Origin: Schistosoma mansoni
Lineage: Eukaryota > Platyhelminthes > Trematoda > Strigeidida > Schistosomatidae
Length of the DNA: 64,000 nt
Assembly: GCF_000237925.1 (NCBI RefSeq)
Contig: NC_031496.1
Location: 6,683,801-6,747,800 of the forward strand
Reading direction: 5' to 3'
Shown: one piece after another, positions 25,001-40,800 of the stretch
How positions within the stretch are numbered: position 1 is the stretch's first letter
How the letters are laid out: the number at the start of each line of letters is the position of its first letter
Made by a program: the position numbers and the translations under genes
Notes under the pieces: model-generated
The model's database searches: none
The model's input: the letters and a program-made list of their open reading frames with translations, nothing else
Told to the model about the DNA's origin: nothing

Positions 25001-28000
25001 CATGTAAAGTTTAGTGTGAAGTAGTGAGTAACAGAATTGAAAAGCATCGAAAGTATGAATAGTACTATCGATAACAATAAGTGATCACTACATAAGGTGG
25101 TATTTACAGTAAAACTTGTAGATTACTAGTAACCTTGTCTAATAGGTTCCTACTTTTAGAGTTGTAGAAAGATAACTCTTAATTTTGAAAGATCAAGAAG
25201 ATTGAAATACTGATCAAGATTATGGATATTATCTATACAGTTTTATGAAGAGATGATTATTCATTCGATAATGTCGCGACTTTATATGTATTTATATACT
25301 CCATGCAGTCATTTACGTTTTCTATTCAAAATACACAACAATCTAAGTTTAATAGTATAAACATTATATAGACCAGAAATAAATCTTTGGTGACTGTTAT
25401 ATTCTAGTGAAGACATAAGTACGGGTAATTTCTGGGACCAATTGTCGGACGATTATTCTATATATATTCTTATTGTATAACGTTCACAGCCACATTTTGG
25501 TTTGATCTTGTAAAATGTTATCTCCTATTTTATGGTGTGATGCGGTCTGTCTGTCTGTTATATAAATCGAGTATGCTTGAAATAAATGTTTCCCATTTTG
25601 GAAGCTGTAATTGATGTTCTGAACTCAATTGGAAGGGCTAGGCGGACAAAGGGTCAATAAGAACGCTGGATTACTCATACTGGTCGAACGTCATTGATTT
25701 GGCACAGTACTAAGATTGGATAAGTCGTATTTCGATTGGTGGGTGGATCACCTGATGAAAGACGGACATAAAATCACAACAAATTGGCGACGGCCTTTTT
25801 GAATTCATAACAGTGACGCATTGTGTAACTGATAAGTGATCATCTTTTAGTTATTCACTGTCCATATGACGTTTGACTGTATGCTTTTTTTTCTACTCAC
25901 TGATTTGTCGAAAAAGTTTTTTTGGAATTTCTCATAAAATATATGACAACAAGATTTTCTTTTATAGGAAACTCTTCCTTTTTTATAGTTGAAATCATGA
26001 ACCAATTGAAAACCTGAAAGCACTGGACGGCCGTTTCGTCCTATCATGGGATCGTGGATGCGCACTGCTGAGGAGTCCCGCAATACGACGAAACAGCCGT
26101 CTAGTGCTTCCAGGTTTTCTATGGTGGTCTAGCTTCAATTGACTCATGATTTCAACTATGGAAAATACTGAAATCTCTACAAAACCCCTTCTGATGAAAC
26201 TTTTCGATGAAAAACAAATTATCTAACACATACATACACAAACACAGCAACATCATAAATTACCCCATATATCTCTCATGCAAGTTATCTTTGGATAACG
26301 AAACATTGAAAAAAAGAGAACAGTGTGTATAGATACAGACATTTGTCGAACATAATAAAAGCTAATATACTGTGCATAAATCATATCAGTAGTGACGAAG
26401 CAGGGTGTTTTTATACATAAAATGTTTAGTATAAATAAAGTGCATTATTTAATTATGGTGCAACATCAAATATATCAAATTTGAATTAGTTTTATAGTGC
26501 TTGACTAGAACACAAAAGCTGTAACATTAGATTAAGACATACGATAACTGCAATAATAGACATGTAAATTATGTATATATATATATATATTGTTAACTTG
26601 CCATTTATGTCAATGAAGTTGGACTAACGTTAGGATTTGTTACTGAGCGATTAGGAAAAGTTAGTAAGAAACCCTAGACCTAGGTATCGTGTTAATTTTT
26701 AATCATCAACAAGTTATTCCTGTAATCTTGAAGGGGCTGATTCACCCTCGCGGATTAGAATAAGGATCACGTATTTTCAGAAACTGAAACTTTATTACTG
26801 AGATATTTGCAGAATGACTTTTCTCCTTCAACACCGAGATATTTACATTATCCACGATGTAACTTGATTAATACAGTTAGAGAAACATGACATTATACAC
26901 TTCTCAAAGACTGTTTAATGTGCGGTTTTGTAAACAATAATTATAAAGAAGGGAATAATACGAAGCTGTTGGGAAATATTTCTCCTGAATTCAATGAGCT
27001 CAAGAAAATGTTAATGATCATATCAGTTTCTATATATTACAATAGTTTTAAACAGAGATGTATAAGAGTATAATTAATAACAGTTACTTATCTAATGAAT
27101 TTATGGGAAACGTTAGAAAAAAACTTGAAAATCCACAAATTTGTCTCGCGCGTGAGACCGATAGATCCTGGGTTCGAATCACGCGGGCGGGATCGTGGAT
27201 GTTCACTGCTGAGAAGTCCAACGCTAGGACGAAATGGCCGTCCAGTGCTACCAGGTTTTCTATAGTGGTCTAACAATAATTGACTCATGCATTTAACTAG
27301 TAAATTACTAAAATCTCCACAAAACCCCCTCTGTAAATAGTAAAGAGTAATAATTCATGCTGTCGTTTTACAAATCTTATTAAAGGGAATGATCTGTATA
27401 TAAAAAGATGCCCTCTCTGGTTGAAATTATTTATGAATCAATTGTCATTTGTGTTATCATTATTCGATTAGTAATTGTATATCGTTTAGTCCTAAGTATC
27501 AGTACATACATCGTGAAAATCATCAAACTGCATCATTAGGCAAGCCTTAACTTGAAATCCTGAAAGCAAAAGGAAAGGAGGTAGACCAAAGAACACATTG
27601 CTCAAGGAATTGGAGACAGACATAAGGAAATAAGTAGCAATTAGGAACAACAGGAAAGGATTACCTAGGACAGAGTTGGCTGGAGAACCTTTGTCGGAGG
27701 CCTATGATCTACTAGGAGTAACAGGCGTAAGTTAGTGTCAACAAATTGAATCTACAACTTTACAATTAGTGATGAACCTTGTTGGATCAAAAGTTGCATC
27801 ACTTTGAACCATGGTTACATACTCTACCATTGAACAATTCAGGCGTATACTGACCTTCTGTATGACTGAAATATTTACTCTAATAAGACATTTAGTGGTG
27901 ACTATTGTCATTTTCTTATTATTGACAGATCTTTGTCGACAAACTTTCTATACATATGACACAATAATCGTTGGTATTCTTTGGGAAATTGAATCAATTT

Positions 28001-28845
28001 AAACATATGATTATTCGATCAACCCTAAACAGTGATAGGTTATATGGGCAGATGTCTGGAAAAGTTGACATACAATTCCAAAGGTCATTTAACCAGATTA
28101 CCTAGCAAACATTCAGCTATAAGGCGTTAAGTCATAACATAGAGGCTTATTTCCTTAAAGTATGTCCCGAACTTAATATAAAATTGATTGCAAAGTTTTC
28201 TAGCCGTTTACAAACCCTATGAAACTGCATGACAAATTAATCAAGAAACTCGAATTCAACAGAGATACTTCATAAAAGTTTGTGTCGGGAAATGTTTCAA
28301 TGTCATAAATAAATTTTGTCAACAGGAAAAATGATCTTAGTAGTTCACTTTGCCGTGTTACAGATTCAATAACCAAACTTATCATGTCTCAACATGACCA
28401 GGCGATGAGTGTGTAAACTTATAAGCTATCATATAAGATTACATGGACCTGTAGTCTTTTCATTATTGAAATGAGGTTCATGGCACAAAAAAATTCTGAT
28501 CTCTACAAAGACAAATATTTTACAGATAACAAACAAAAAGTACAGTCACACACTCTTAATGATTCATTATCAGCTGTTAACTTTTCATTAGTTTCTGACA
28601 TCCATTTATTTTCATCTTTTTGAGTAGATAATTGTTGTTCTAATTGATCTATATGTGATCTTAATTCTTCTATTTGTTGTTCTAACCAATTAGCTCTTCG
28701 ATCAATTGAATTTTTATTATGAATAGCTGTATCTATACGTTGTTGTAACTTTTCATTCGCTTCACGTTCAAGCTTTAAATATAAGAGAACAAAAAAAATT
28801 AAAAGTTTTCATTGTAAAAACATAGAATGGAATGTAAGCAAAGAT

Positions 28846-28879
<34 letters not shown>

Positions 28880-31800
28880 CCAGGTCAGGTCACATCAAAG
28901 CATCTCGAGACACAAAAAACGTTATTTAAACCCATGATTAGTAAGGTTTGTTAGGATTGATATTAGTTTAACATTGATATGGTGACCTACCTATTAATAG
29001 TACGTGGCATGGTTTCAAGTCAAGGATTCTTATCATTTGAATAAATACGGTAATCATAAAAGTATCGATTTATGATTGATTAAATATACATAAGCAGAGC
29101 TTTTTATCATAAAATGAATTAATATATAATAAACAGTGTCCTGATTTCACAAAATACAATCTCAGATGAGTTCTTCGAAGTGATGTAATTATTTGCTTTG
29201 ATCCGTCATAAGTGGAAAGAAAATTAACTACAATTCACTACATCCATAAATATTTAACCAGATTTGTGTTTGGAAGACACCTAAGTAAGTTTCATTAACA
29301 GCTTACTGTAGTACAGTGACATCAAACGTTTGGTTTTACACTGCGAGACAGATAGCTATTCGAACACTGGTCACATAAGTCCTGACCCAGTATCGATAGT
29401 CAGTCTTATATATATCGTCTAAGATCGTTCTTTCAATTTCAAAGTAATATATTTATAGCAACACCTTTAGAAAACTCATCTCAATAATTGAAAGCGTGAG
29501 TCAATTGAAACTAGACCACCATGGGAAACTTGGAATCACTGGAAGGCCGTTTCGTCCTATTATGGGACTCCCCAGCAGTGTGGATCCACGATCCCGAACT
29601 CGCTAAATTCGAACCCAGGACCTACCACTCTCGAGCCAGAGCACTTAACCGATTGTCCACTGAGCCGGCATCCAACGGTGCTAATGTCTAACTTCAACTG
29701 ATTCACGAGCAACCGTTCACCAATTGTCTTCAGTGAGTTCCTATCTCATAACAGACGTGGTTTGAACTCCACTGGTCACTGCTTCTAAATAGAACTCCTG
29801 GATTTACCTCTCGAAGTCAATCACTAGTGAGCATATGATCATTATCAGAAGGGGTCTTGTGGAGATTTAGTATTTGCATAGTGGATGCGCACTGCTGAGG
29901 AGTCCCATAGTAGGACGAAACGGCCGTCCAGTGCTTCCAGGTTTTCCATGGTGGTCTAGCTTCAATTGACTCACGCTTTCAACTATGCAAATACTAAATC
30001 TCCAAAATGATAATACCGATGAAGAGTGGATCCATCAAAAAAAAACCAGGGACAACAGTTCTGTTCGGTTATATTGCAATAAACTATATAAACTCAAAAA
30101 ACTGTAGTAATTACTTGATATTTAGTTGATTGATCAGAATAATCTTTTTCTAATTGTCTAAGTTGTTTTTCAAGACTCTCTTTTATATCATTCAAATCAT
30201 TCACTTGTCTAGATAAACGATCACGTTCGGATAAATTAATTTGAGCTCTTTTTTCAATTTGACGTTGATGTTTTATCAAATCATCACGTTCACATGTTAA
30301 ATTATCATATTCGCACTATATTACAAAACAATAAAGATTTTACCAAAATTATATTTTGCATGTTCATGAGAAAATAAGTGTAATTACACTATAGTTAGGA
30401 AAACATATAACGAAGGTGTTATATCCTAGCGAAGACATAAGTACGGATAACTCCCAGGACCTATTAATGGACGATTATTCTATATATATTCTTATTGTTT
30501 AACTATTGAGTAATTAGATTATGTATATTTATATTCATCTCATTATAAGCTTCATTTTGACTTATGAATTATTATTATATGGATTACTGCCTCTAAATTA
30601 TACTCAGTTTATTGATTATTGTCTCTCACTTTCACAGCCGTATTTTGGCTTGATCTTGTACAAATATTATTTTCTATTTTATGGTATGACGAGGTCTGTC
30701 TGTCTGGTGTATAAACCAAGTATGTTCGCATAGTGGAAGCTGTAATCGGTGTTCTGGACTCAATTGTAAGGGCTGAGCGGACAAGGGACTAATAAGGACG
30801 CTATACTACTCATACTGGTCGAGCGTCATTGATTTGTCACAGTGCTAAGATTGGATAAGTCGTATTTCGATTGGTGGATAATTCACGTGATAGAGGCCGG
30901 ACATAACATCAATACCAAATCGGATACGTCCTATTTTTTATAAAGTCATAACAGAAGGAATACTTGTAGCTTCCAAAACAAATAATTCCTAAAAATATAT
31001 CTCCAGTTGAAACTACGTAGTTAATATTACAGTGGTCGAATGCTCATAATGCAAAAATAGATAATTATGACCGGACCAAGGTTACAATTAGTAAATAACT
31101 TTATAATACGTATAAAGTAATATTATAAAAGGTTTGTGGACATTTTTTCGAGTGATTGTCTAGTTAAAGTCACGCTGTGTCTGAAAATCCAAAAAAACAA
31201 CCTGAATGAGTGAAGGAATAAATGATTTGAATAATCAACGATTCACTATTATAGCGTCTAGTACCATGCCAAACCCATTTGGGTTATTCTAGCTTCCGGA
31301 TAGACTGACTCAATCTCCAATTCGATACCGTCAGCAAAGCCAGTACAGAGCGACATGAGCATGCTCAAATCATATAACTTTGTCGGTACTTTATCCTTGT
31401 GTTGACTCTTCTCATTATTCTATTTGATGGATCATTCCATCTAGATTATAATAGCCATCATATTCTAATTATCACATTAGTGTCATATTGAAACTAAACA
31501 GGGAATTATTATTTCTGCTCTTATTAACATTACATTATGACATTTAAACAATCATATCACTGAGGCATCAAATTATAATATTATAAACATTACATTCATG
31601 TTATGACACCAACAAAGCTCGAACCTATGTTTCTTGTTGGTACACACATATAAATGTATTTATTTTGAGTTATCTAGTAATCGTTGAGGAATCCTAACAT
31701 ATGTTATTGAATATCATAGTTGGGTAGGTCATTCAAGATTTCCAAAATATTAATTACATTCAAGATATTTATTTTTTATTGTGTGGGGTGTGGGGGTGCT

Positions 31801-34800
31801 AAGGAGAACTCAGGTTGTGTAATTCTTTTGTTTTTATATGTTAGTCCATTCTTTAAAATATAACTCCAATGATATTTTTTAAATTCATATTTCCTTAGTG
31901 ACCTTCGCTGTTATTTGAAGTTCGATTATACCATGGGAATTTATAAAATACTGGTATTTAAGTCAGTCAAGAATAAGTAGACTTGTTGATACATATTCAA
32001 CTTGTGTAACGATGACAGTTGGGTCACTTAATTATATAGCGTAGGTGATTAGTCAGCGGAAATGTAAAAGCACTATAAAATATCAAAGATTCTAAAGTCA
32101 GCCAATCACTAATCGAGCCATTACAGTGAACGAAGTGATCAATCTAATATTCACTAATTTTTTTTCCGGTTGAGACTTAAAATGTAGTTTGACCAGTCAT
32201 TAAAATTTCCTGAAGAATAAACTGACAGCAAACTTTAACTCACTTGTAATTTAACTTTTTCTTCTTCGATATTTTGTAGTTGACTACGTAAGAGTGAACA
32301 TTCATCTCTTTCTTTACGTAATTTCATATCATACTCATCAACTCTTTCATGTAGCCGTCTACAATCCATCTCCATAACACGTGTTCTTTCATTCATTTGA
32401 GATATTTGTAATTCACGTTCTTCTAAACGATTATTTTGTAATTCTGCTTCTTGTTTGAGTTGAACTGATTCTTCATTTACTTTCTTAGTAATAACGAAAA
32501 GTATAAAGGGATATAAAATTGGTTTTAAATAATAAACATATCATTTTTATTCCGTTTACAATCACTGATAAAACAATAAAAATTTATTTGTCAGTTGTTA
32601 CCAGAGTGAATGACCACTGGGCAATTGATAATTTCGTGTTTGTCTAGTCCGTCAGTGTTGTTGAGCTTAATCACTGATGAGCGATCAATCATCTCTATCC
32701 TATTACAGTGATGCTCCAGATTGTAAATCTAAATAACTCAGGTCTTAATCCTATAAGGAGCATCATTCCCCTCAAGGTACCAGGTACCCTCTGCTGCCAA
32801 TTCTCATCACCATATTAAACTTATTATATGACTAGGAGTAAGTTTCAGAACACATATTTCGTCCTATTTCGGACCTGTCAGTTGGATATGTATGAATCCT
32901 AGTACCGGTGTTTACACTGAGACCCAGACCCAGTATGTTTTGCATTATTTACTAAGCTACCGAATCCAGAGAGCCAATCACTTGTTCAAGTGTATAATTG
33001 ATAACAGACATTGATTAATTTTAACCCTGAATATCAACGGCTGGAAGTTGAAAACCTTTCCTATCAATAAATAGAAACTTACTTTAAGTAATTCTTGTCG
33101 TTCAGCTAAACTATCTTCTAACTGTTGTTGACGTTGTTGTAATTCATCTATACGTAATCTATGCATAGATACACGTTTGATTACTTCATCTCGTTCTTCT
33201 GCAACTTGATTTAAACTATTTTCTAAATGATCCAATTGATTAGTTAAACGTAATTTATCCACATGAGCAGTTTCTGTAGAATTCTAAAATGAAGAAGTTG
33301 AATTTTTCGCTCGAAACAACAGCAACAACCAAAAAATAATCTAATTGTCATAAAAATAGATATCCGTAACCGTATTATGTAAACTGTAAAGATATTACTG
33401 ATTTGTTTCTACATTATATGTTATACACGATAAAGTGCGATGAAAAAGTACACAGTAACAATAACAATGATAACAACATAGAGTGGAACAAAATTTGTGC
33501 ATATTGAAATTGGCATTTGTGTATCACGCTTCATGTGCATAAGTGTAGGATTATGTGTAGGAATATTAAAATTATACAAAGCATCAACAGTAAATTAATA
33601 ATTTTCAGTATTATACATACTTTATATTTTGTAATTAAACTATCACGTTCAGCAGTTACTCTGGATAAATCAACTAAAGCACGATCTCGCTCTGATTCAA
33701 CACGTCCTAGAACAGTTTGTGTAGTTTGTGTATTTCGATCACCAGTTTCATGCATTGCATAGAGATCTTGATGTAATCGGAGTATTTCACTTCGTGACTA
33801 AAGTGTCAATAGTTATATTTAGAAGAACAGACTAACTACAATTTCAGTAAAGCCAGATAACTGATATATGTATGCATTCCTTATAAACACAATAAAGAAT
33901 GTTTGATTTGGAAATTTATAGTCTATCTGAGTTTTCTACTCGATTCCTAAAATGTCTTACACAATTATGGTATTTCTTGAGACAAACCAATTTTAAACAT
34001 AAGGAGTTTGGCATCTTTATGACTTCACTTAAAAAATGGTTAAATTGGTGGATATTCAGAATTAACTCGTATGGCGGTATTCTTAATTACATGAGTAGTT
34101 ACGCCATTTCACAATACTTTACTAGTATAATATACTAGAAAATTAATAAGGAGTTGTGGAGATTGTTGAATTTCATTTAACTTGTGAGCCGATCTAATTT
34201 CAATCACTAGTGAATACTTAGAAGCACTGGACAGCTGTTTCGTATTAGTATTGGAATTCTCAGCAATGTTCATCCACTACCTCGCTTCCAGGAGTTAGAC
34301 GATAGCTAATACAAATGAATTTAAATTCACCCTATTGGACTATTCAGGGGAGGTTTAGACTCAGTAGGTAAGGGATATCGTGTTGAGGTTTGGAGCTTTA
34401 GGTATTGGGTCCGAATCCCTGAGATACAGGTACATCCAACTTATCAGTCCTAAGTAGGATGATACGGGTATCCTGGGTTCCACTACTAGCTAACACCCGT
34501 CTCCGTTTAAAATTCACAATATCGCATGACCAATTTCCATTGCTGACTAATTCCACACATAAATGAAACGGTCATCCAATGTTTACAAGTTTTCAATGGT
34601 GATCTAACTAAGATCAGTTCGTGACTTGAGATTTCTGTTGAATAACAATTATTCATAATTTTATTTCTGATTTCCTAATTGATTATTTTATGTTTCATTA
34701 CTGACAACAGAAGTAATAGATTGAACAATATAAACCTACATCGTTGTACAATTTGTTAATTTGATCTCTTTCTTGTGTAAGTGTATGAACATTACGCTGA

Positions 34801-37800
34801 ATCTGAATAATAATAAGAAGAACAGCAAGACAAAATTACAAAATGATTTAATACACAAGTAATGACAAAGAAATGTTCCGTCTGTATTGTAGTTCAAAAG
34901 TCTAAACCATTCGATACCTAATCAAAATCTTAAAGATATTGTTCTACCCAAAGTTTGTGCTGATGATGTTGTTCAGAAGGACGATGAATGCTTCACGACC
35001 AAACCATCCAGCTCAGAGAACAAAACTCCATCAAAATCTTGGCATAAGAACTAAAGTTACTATGTTTCATCCCATTATATTAGAAAAAGAGATAACCAAA
35101 TTCATTCTCAATCTCTTATGCTGTACATATACATTATCCAAGGGATAAAGTGTTAAGAGTAGATGTGGACTATGTGGTTTGTGATTGAACTTAAATAACA
35201 GTTAATTATGTTATAAAGATATCTTTCAACACATTTAAAATCTAAATTAAAGGGAATCAATTGCAGTGTTATTTTTTTTCCATAAAGATTATATATGAAT
35301 GTATAGTGTTGCATAAACGAATTGTCAACAACTGATGATATATGTAATAGGTTTGAGTATTAGTATAAGTGTGAGGTATAGATACAATCAATTGACAAAT
35401 AACTAAAAGACAATATCAAAGTGTATATGAATATGTTACGTCCTTGAATCTGTTTACCCACTTAGTGCCGAGTATAATGTAGATTAAGACCTTGACACGA
35501 TAGACTGACTGGCTTAACCTTGAGGCCAATATGCGTGAGTTCGAAATAGAGGTAGAGAGACGAAAACTATTCTGTCCCTGATTGGCTGGCAAGCACGAGA
35601 GAGAGAGAGAGAAGACAAAGACAGATGGAACACTAATCACTTTATTCCAACCCGATCTAGCACTCGAATTCCCAATTCGATTAGGATGAAAAGTTACACG
35701 AATAAATAGATGACTAAGGTGACCACAACGTACAATAATTAGAAAAATACAGTTATGTCCAAAACTGGGGAATTATAGTAGAAAATAGGGTACAAAAGAT
35801 TACGTCTAAATGACAATAGCTTTAGAACAGAAAATGCTATGGCAATGAATTATACATCAAACGAAAGCTTATGATCTGTAGAATAGGCTAGGGGCAAAAG
35901 TAAATGTTACAGTTTTACAAGCTTTGAATTAAATGAATTAACGTCCCCAAAAATAGCTTCCGTAATTTGTTCAGGCTTCTTGTTTTGCGGTTCACATCAG
36001 AATATATGTCAACAGATACTGATCAAATAGAGTCATTCACATCTAGTAAATATAAACCCTAACAAAACAGATTATGTAAGTAATTTACTATCCAATATAT
36101 ACTTTCAAATCCTATCCCTTTATCAATAAATAGTTAAAAATAATATTTGAAATATTGATAACAGTATGATATTTGTATCCTAATTTATCTTATAACTGAA
36201 CAACTAGGTACAAATATCCGCTTTCCTAGTCCCCACGAGACAAAGGGTGAAAAGTAAGAAAGAAGCTTCACTTTCAATTTTAGTTAGAGTACAGAAAAAA
36301 AGGATATCCATCGCACCATCTGTGATGCTAACGTTCTAGAAGATCCTGAGAAAAATACTAAAATTGTTATACATATATATATCTGGAGTTGCCTGATCAA
36401 GAACATTATGCTAGTTTCCAAAATTCTTTTGCAAGTTACTAAAGAATTCTGATCGATCGAAACATATCCAGTATTCTCCTGTCTCCTGGAGACTTCTACA
36501 GTGAATTATCGTAAACTCCTAATAAATTCATCAATTTTATTAAACCAAATTTTCACAAGAACACGTTAAAATATGAACCTATAATGTTCAATATACTTTT
36601 ATATAATTTAATAAATACTCTGAGGCTATTTATTAATTTAAATAATTCACTAGCATCGTAAAAATTACCATCTATTTACGCTACTGTTAGTAATGTCTTT
36701 TTCAAGTGTTTCCATGGATTAAATCTACACAGTTGATATTATAATTATGTTACACCCTCCCCCCCCCTCAAATACTTTTCCAAGTTTCCTAAATTGAATG
36801 TATAAAGTATCATTCTATTATAAATTATTTTTTAGGCTTATTTACCCTTCTATACTTCACTTAATTCTTTCCTTAAAATAGAACAGTAAATTATTAGAAA
36901 ATCTTTATGAACATGTCATTATTGTTACTTTTAAATGATGAATTTCCGTTCTTTCTCTAATTAGTACACAGTTGATTAAACGATTTCATTAACCTGATTT
37001 TTAATTTCTACTACTTGTTATTATAAAAAGTAGTATTACTATGTACATCATAAACATGTAATAATGGGTTAGATAGTAATAAAATTAATGGAAATTACAC
37101 AAATTAATTGAATGGAAATAAGTTTATTTACTAGATAAGTAGGGTGAAGATCATTTGGAAAGCAGAGAGAGAAAAATACCAAGGTTGACGGAATAATATA
37201 TGTTTGCTTGTCCAATTTCATAATCTGTGGTTCATTAATTGAAAGGATTTCTTTTTTCTTGGAAGATTAATTTAATTTGTGTGATGTATTCTTTACCGTT
37301 TGATTTCAGTTGGGATATCAAAAAAACATGGGATCACTGAACAACTGTTTCATTTTAGTATATGATTCATGAGTAGTGCACACATCACTAAGGATAAAAT
37401 CTAAGGTTTTCTAGTCATGTTGTGAACGTTAAACCACTAAAACCTCTGGGTCATAGTTCATTAGTGTAGATCTAACCGCAATCAGCTCATGTTATAGATC
37501 TATAAAAATTCACGTCTCAAGTGTCTAATTATGACCAAATGGGACTACTTGAAGGAAGTCACTAGTAAGCAATTATAGTTTGGTTGAGAAAGTGTTGTGA
37601 AGGTTAGTCTAATTTCTAGTTTGTATTCATCACACATTGTCCAGCGTCCCTTAATTTTTAGTGGTAGTTCAATTAAAACAGCCAGTGCCGAATAAAACCT
37701 ACAAAGTGCGGTTAATTACATAGTTTACTGAATTTAAGTCCTTACCAGTGAGAGTGCATAATTTTAAACAACCAATTTCTACAATTCCATTAAACTAAGA

Positions 37801-40800
37801 TAAACCCCTAAATAGACTATGCTCAATCAGATTGATAAGTGTTGAATTTATCTATTGTTGCATTATCCTGAATGTCGAAGAATTCGTGCTTGTACGATGA
37901 AGAGAGGTTAATTCATATACAGATAAGATTCTCTAATATGAATCCTGGTTGTAATCATTTAGACCGCTAAGCTTTGACAACTTATTTTGATGTAGGTTTG
38001 TTCTCTGAGCTGGATGGTTTGGTCGTGGAGCTTTCGTCGTCCTTCTCAACGACAACATCAACACAAACTTCGGGTACCTCTACTGGAAAGATTAACCTGA
38101 ATTTGGGGCGGGATAATCTTTATTTCGAAATTTTGTCGATACGACTAAGTTCTATCTCAATTCTTGAGTTTGAATAGAATACACCAGGCAAGCTTCTACT
38201 ATCTATATTTAAAGCAGCTAGTATATTGGTCTCGAACACTCGTTAGTTCACGTATATGAAATAACCGACCTCAACACAATCAAATAAGAAATAATAATTT
38301 ACATAAGATTATAACATAAGTAGCATAGAATGAAGCAAATGGGATATAAACAATTGGCAATAAGTAAGAAACGTATAGCAACATTTAATAGGTCTAACAG
38401 AAGCTCATGATACAGTGACTTAAGAAATATAACAATCCAGTTATCTAATAATCATCCAACAAAAATATGAACAATAATGTTGCATCCATACGAAGGAAAA
38501 ACGAATAGTAACTGCTAGGAATCATTCTGGAGAACTACCTCAACCATCATCAAAATATTAAATGTATACATAAACGATTGTCTACCCAAGATACTCAACG
38601 TCTGTTGACCGGATACCATCAACAACAACCTACTGTGGGAGAGAATAAATCAGCTTCCAGCTGAAATGGAAATGAGGAAAAGTCTATGGAGGTGGATAGA
38701 ACATATATTACGGAAATCATTAAACTGAATCACGAGGTAAATTCTAACTTGGAATGGTGAAGGGAAGAGGAAAACAGGTAGACTAAGGAACACGCTAAGT
38801 CGAGAATTGGAAGCAGACATGGAACGGATGAATAGCGATTCGAAAGGAGTGTCCAGGATAGAGTTGGATGGGTAATGCTGGTGTGTGACCTATGCTCCCT
38901 TATGACGGGTAACAGGACTAAGTAAGTAGGGAATTATTTATAAACCATTATTATACATATTCTTATTGTATAATTATCAGCTAACTAGATCATATTTATT
39001 TAAATTTCTTTTATAAGTTTTCATTTGACCCGTGGATTACTGTTATATGGTTTATCTTTCTTAATTTATTTCCAAACTATTAGTTGCAGGCTCCTATACT
39101 CACAGCCACTTTTGACTTTAACTTGTATAATTATTATTTTTCAGTTGATGGTGTGATGTGATCTAGTCCGCTTGTATATAAACTACGGAAGCAGCTACCA
39201 AACAGAGGACCAAAAAGTACAGAGAGTTGATTGAAGGCTGTTAGTGTTGGTTGACATGTCATTAGGTTAGCACGCGGACAAGGTCATGGAAGTCAGTATT
39301 GTGATTGGCGAATTTTGTCACGTAACATTTGACGGGACATAGGATATAACAAATAATAATCCGTAAAATAGTTTTAAAGCTATAATATTCCCAGTATTCA
39401 CTCCGCTACAGCATTTCACTTACAACGAACTAGTTGTAATTATGGTTAAACCTAGATATGTATAAAACTATACTCTAGACGCGTATAAGCACTTAAGTAG
39501 TATACATAAAATCAACGATTCAAGTTTAAATTACATTTGGGCTGTACTTTAAAGAATTGTCAATATAATATAACAGATCGAAAACAATTTTTGTATTTAA
39601 ACAATCTGAAAATCACACTCAAGGAACACTCACAATCGGAGTCAATTTTGTAACTTAAGAAGTTTCTTTTGATTTTCAACATCATGAAGCCACATATAGA
39701 ATAGGTAAACTCTTATTAGATATGGCTTAAAATAACTCGTTCACTTATTGATACTTATGAGTTCCAACGTACGATATAAAATTCCCGCTTTACAGAATAA
39801 ATTTGTAACTTAGTGATCAAACTATTTTACTTTATACAATTATCTTTCACTCTCGTACTTTGTTTCATCTACTGTTTAGGCAATATTGTAGCAGTATTAA
39901 TCTTCACATAATAAGTGTAGCTCGGAGTCAAATGTAATAGATCGTATTGAGTAAATTTATGGCAATCATATTAAAATCGATGGGAAGTTTCACAACACGT
40001 ATATCTTGTACATTCGAATTATTTCCTCATTTTAAGGCGTGTTGAGTATACTTCACTTTTAAGATTCTGTTATTTTAGATGTGTTTTTTTCTTTTCCACA
40101 TTAGAAACCACAAAACCTGATGACTAAACTCTATAAAATTTCCATTTTACCAGAAGTTGATTGACAGAACCAAATAAAAATGAATTTATGTTGATCTCCT
40201 TAAATTTCTGTTCTTACCCTCTTTATGACAATAAAAAGATTTATGGGCATGAAATGATAATTTTCTTTACATCTACCGATAGTCTAGACAGATAAACTTA
40301 GTTGTTAGGACTTGATATATGACTGTTATTTAAACTGTAGAGGTTGATATTAAGAATCTGGCAACCTTAAGGTTCCTAGGAGATGGAAATAAATTGAAGT
40401 TAGAATATGTATTATTTAGTATTGAAGCCAAATATAACATTGGAGACTTTGGCAGTATGGAGTTGAGTTATAACAATCACCTACGACTTCGCATTGTGTC
40501 ATTCACCTTAAGTGGGGCTGTACTTACAATACCATTCATTTGGTATCAAATGTTCTATGCCTTAAGCTACATTCATCTACACTTCAAAAATTGCTGCTTT
40601 CTTTCAGTCAGTCAGTCAGCTACAACGTAGGAACAGGCACATATATGCATCGATCCAAGTTGCCATACCTCGTTAGCACAACAAGATGAACACCGGATTC
40701 ATAGAAGTAATTAATTTAGTGGTGGTAATGTATAGAAGAAAGGTTGTATAAAAGGATATAGTATAGGAAGGAAGACAGATATAAAGCAATCTTAATCTCA

